From Spirodela intermedia (taxonomy: Eukaryota; Streptophyta; Magnoliopsida; Alismatales; Araceae): DNA of 64,000 nucleotides. The stretch lies in the NCBI GenBank assembly GCA_902729315.2, contig LR746265.1:4940892-5004891 (forward strand). Direction: 5' to 3'. Below the pieces are notes generated by a model. That model was not told where the DNA came from, ran no database searches, and saw only the letters and a program-made list of their open reading frames with translations. A program made the translations under genes and the position numbers. Shown here in pieces: positions 60,661 to 64,000 of this stretch (position 1 is the stretch's first letter; each line of letters opens with the position of its first letter).

Positions 60661-62607
60661 GTCATCAATCATTTGGGGTACTACTAATCAACTCATAACC
60701 ATGTAATTTTTCAAATACTTATTAATAAGTTTTTATTATTATGAGTTAATAATTAGTTAATGGTATATTTTACATATTAATTCATGATAAATAGTTTTAT
60801 ATTTGAGTTAAATTAAGAAAAATGTTTTTATGTGAATAATTTGAAGTTTTGGTTAATTATGTGATTTTGTATTATTTTTATATTCATTCTTTAAGTTAAA
60901 ATAAAAATATATAAAAATAGAAAATAAAAAAAAGGGATTCACTGACTAGTCAACACTCGGTAGTTCACTTAGAGGGCATTGCACACGAGTGGAAAGCATA
61001 GTCAAGGGGCCACTAGTTGGGCTTGAGTAGCTAAGGAACCCACGTAGAACATATGTGTCACTCTCCTTCCATGCCACCAAGGGCTAATTAGGTGTGGGGC
61101 AAGGAATGTTTGTACACACATGCGTATGGGGGGACGGACCACTTGATTTCATGGGGCCTTCTCCTTAGGGGGTCCTAGCCATTATGTTTCTAGAGAGAGA
61201 ACTAGAACACACAAGGAGGTACAAACTTATATTTGTTTCAAACATTTAGATAGAACTAATGTTGGACTAAATGATGGTTGAACCATATTGACAAAATAAC
61301 GTTGAATCTATCCCTAAATTATGAGAAGATAATGTGGTCATATGTCCAATGTTGTAAGGGTATTTTGGTAATTAATTGCTTCTCTCTCATGTTACCATGC
61401 AACAAGATAAGGTTCAAGTTTCACCAATACCAAAATTCACAATTTTTATTTGTTCTGATTCTAAAATTTCCTACATACTATAGGTCAAAGATTGAGATGT
61501 CAAAAGCACTCGGTCATCAATGAAAACTTTGTCAACAATATTTGTGGATCATTATTAACAATTGGCCAAGGATTTTAAATATAAAAATTATATTTTCTTT
61601 GAGAAAATTATGTCCGATTGGTCAACGAATATGTCATTGTTGAGAATAAGATGATCTATCAAGAGACTTGTAGCATTCCAAATACAATAGGAGCCTCTTG
61701 ATAGAAAATATATAATTTTCTATCAAGAGTCTCTTTATAGCATTCCAAATATGATAAGAGCCTCTTATTGCTGCACAAACCTGAATGTGAAGCTTTCTTA
61801 GATGCATTGTATCTCCATCAAGCTCAACTCCATCAGGTGACAATTGCTAAAGACCCATCTTCATCAAACTTTAGCTCTATTGGGTGATAACCACTAAAGA
61901 CCCATCGCCACCCCCTACCTTCGCCCTCTAGACTTCAAATGTAAATTTAAAAGGTGCTTATGACTAAACACATCTAAAGAGAGCCTTTGAGGTCATAAAC
62001 ACCCTTTAGAAATTTTCAAACTTATAAAATTCAAGGAATTGTCAGTGCAAAGTCATGACTCTATTTTTCTTATTTTAAACTTATTTAATATTTAAATTAA
62101 TGACAGTTATCATAAATTCAAGTTTCAAAATTTTTATTTAGTCTGTTATAATTCGTTTATCATTTATGGACTTCAATTTTATTAATTGAATCATTTACAA
62201 TCGTTTATGTAATAATAACCAGGCAGAACTTTATTTTTGTTGGAATCATCATTCTTTGAGCATTTATGTTAGCTTCTTGAATTTTCTCTTTTTCTCTAAT
62301 TTTTAAATATATTTCTGTTATAATTGTTTAGTCCAAAAAGTATATAAAATCATATTCTTTGAGATAAATTTTGAAATTTAATTAGATATTATCTTACATC
62401 TGATGCGGAAAGGGGGGGGGGGTTTATTTTGAACTACAGGGGCTTGATGAGTTGCCGTGCTAGGGGCTCAAGGGTGCTGACGGTTACCCTTGTGATAGTT
62501 CTCTTGGGGACTTTCTACATGACTAATTCTACTATCTAATCGATTCAGTCATTCTAGTAGAGTGGCAAGAATAAGAAAGACTATGTTTCTGCCAATGAAT
62601 TGTCAAT
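60661..62607. other. AT-rich tail of unit B and unmatched joint
   Basis: 60661-62263 repeats 36841-38443. From 62264 to about 62607 the sequence matches neither the third peroxidase copy nor DCL1. It contains an 11-G run at 62412-62422. Confidence 0.6.
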
Positions 62608-63682
62608 CTTTCAGCTAATCCAGCTAGGTCTTTTACCACATGTCAATGGATGATATGGTTTTTTCGTCCCTGTTGATGCTATTGCATTACTACATTTACA
62701 TATTTTTTGTGTTATTACATGCATACTAACTCCTCTTTCTCATATTATCCTGGTGTGCACCTTATTCCGTTTTTATAGTTGCACAATGGTTTGAACATTT
62801 TGTACATAATTTATTTTAATTTTTATATACTGTATATGTTCTTAATTAGGAAGATCATAATGTCATTTTAAGTAATTAAAATGTCAAGTTTCTAGGAACT
62901 CCTTAACGTGACATATGTGCTGCTTAGAGGGGTAAGTCGTTTCATTTCAGATGTGCGCATTTCATTCTAGTTGTTTAATATTTCGACTTAATCAGTCTCC
63001 ATTAGTGAAAGTTCGGATGACGCCCTTTTCTCTTGAGGCTAACCAGTCCAAGTCTCTTTTGGACCTATTATCCTTTGTTTTTTTTGGTTAGAATCTCAAT
63101 CAAGATCTTAAGTATCCAGAACAGGTTCGGTCCTTTTTGTCTGGTCCTTTTGCTGGTCATGGGTGGTCATTGAAATAGGATCTGCCTACACATTTAAATG
63201 TCTTTGTAGCCTTTGAACTTTTAGGATCCGTCTAAAATTTCTATTACTTAATCCACTTATGGAATCGAATAAACTCGAGTACTTGGTTAGAATGTTCCTA
63301 CATCAGCACCAAGAGTGAGTGTGTAATATGGGTTTCTCGACATCCCTGTAAAGTCACGTGTGGTCAGCTTATGTTGCTGTTTTATCCTTTTTTTCATGCT
63401 GCGGAACATCTAGTTTACGCCACTTCTCATCCGGTAGAGTTTTGCTGCTGCTCTGCGATCCTCTTCTGGTCTTGTTTTGTTAGGACTGATTTGGTTTGGC
63501 GTGCTCTGTTTTCGACCACAGACATGCCTTTAACCCTTTCGATTGGATTGTAATTTTTCAGGGAGAATGGATTTTATCTGGGGCAGATGGTTACACAAGC
63601 TCGCAACCTCGTCAATTATATATGTACAGTGTGAAATGTGTAAACATTGGCACTTCCAAAGATCCGTTCCTCACAGATGTTT
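62608..63682 (+). pseudogene. displaced DCL1 fragment (end of intron 11 plus 5' part of exon 12)
   Basis: Matches 8651-9728 of DCL1 in the same orientation at very roughly 88-90% by eye, with indels. It keeps the acceptor and the first 121 nt of exon 12 (63562-63682, Gly-Glu-Trp-Ile-Leu-Ser to Thr-Asp-Val). The frame is open, but homology stops at 63682, before the exon 12 donor, and there is no upstream exon nearby. It is a gene fragment, not a second DCL1. Confidence 0.92.
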
Positions 63683-64000
63683 GGATTTTCCGAGCAGAGA
63701 TTTATTTCTTCACCTACAGGTTGGCAGCGCTCTGGAGAAACTGACAGAGACCATCCTCTGCATGGAGGGACGAGTGTTCCATTGGTTCCGTTGGGCTGAA
63801 GAGCGATGACCGTTCAGAAATTGGGAAGAGCTGAAGCAAGAACTCTTGGGGCGTTTCGGAGCAATGCAGTATAATGTCATGTGTCAACAACTGCTGGAAA
63901 TTTTGCAAAAAAGATCTTTCGAAGAATACCGGGAAGATTTTGAGCATCTCTCAGGGGTGATAAGAAATGTGCCCGAAGACATACTCGAGGCCGCCTTGCT
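63683..64000 (+). mobile_element. Ty3/gypsy gag remnant, runs off window
   Basis: Starts at the DCL1 break with Trp-Ile-Phe-Arg-Ala-Glu, the usual gag opening of plant Ty3/gypsy elements. It continues after a frame change with Cys-Met-Glu-Gly, a Phe-Arg-Trp-Ala-Glu-Glu stretch, a TGA at 63807-63809 where the family normally has Trp, and Asn-Trp-Glu-Glu-Leu-Lys. No LTR or gag start lies between it and DCL1 sequence. Confidence 0.85.

Larger units (their letters stand above)
53502..62263. repeat. duplication unit B (PRX-C plus psiPRX-3)
   Basis: Second copy of 29705-38443. Diverged up to 56581, then identical by eye to the first copy from 56582 to 62263. The last difference seen is T at 32761 versus C at 56581. 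Confidence 0.9.

Overview
This is nuclear DNA of a flowering plant. It holds a many-exon gene with GT-AG introns whose product aligns along its whole visible length with plant DICER-LIKE 1. It also holds several class III (secretory) plant peroxidase genes with the usual four-exon layout, a degenerate Ty1/copia retrotransposon, a piece of Ty3/gypsy gag, and long AT-rich spacers. I cannot name the species. No operons, CRISPR arrays or rRNA genes are visible, and I found no convincing tRNA gene.

Layout. (1) 1-13450, + strand: DCL1, cut at its 5' end by the window edge. Nineteen exons encode 1,894 residues: helicase, DUF283, PAZ, RNase IIIa, RNase IIIb and two dsRNA-binding domains, all with intact key residues. 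(2) About 13.5-18.7 kb: C/T- and GC-rich tandem-repeat sequence that looks like old retroelement, then anonymous spacer. (3) 18730-20073, - strand: an intact peroxidase, PRX-A. (4) 20-29.7 kb: AT-rich spacer with one 30-bp minisatellite. (5) 29.7-47.2 kb: intact peroxidase PRX-B, peroxidase pseudogene psiPRX-1, and a further partial tandem copy carrying psiPRX-2. A copia element (40213-46311) sits inside exon 2 of psiPRX-2. (6) 47.2-53.5 kb: spacer with a GC-rich island. (7) 53.5-62.3 kb: a second copy of the 29.7-38.4 kb unit, with intact PRX-C and psiPRX-3. (8) 62.6-63.7 kb: a displaced fragment of DCL1 (end of intron 11 plus most of exon 12), joined to a broken Ty3/gypsy gag that runs off the window.

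Main observations. DCL1 intron 14 contains a foldback of about 212 nt (10909-11120) with nearly self-complementary arms, ending just before the 3' splice site. That is the architecture expected of a microRNA precursor inside the gene for the enzyme that makes microRNAs. Retention of this intron would introduce a stop codon 34 nt into it and remove both RNase III domains, so the structure could act as an autoregulatory switch. DCL1 also has a GC-AG intron (intron 18). The peroxidase duplication is about 5% divergent in its left third but, by eye, identical over the remaining 5,682 bp. That points to recent gene conversion, a recent second duplication, or an assembly fault.
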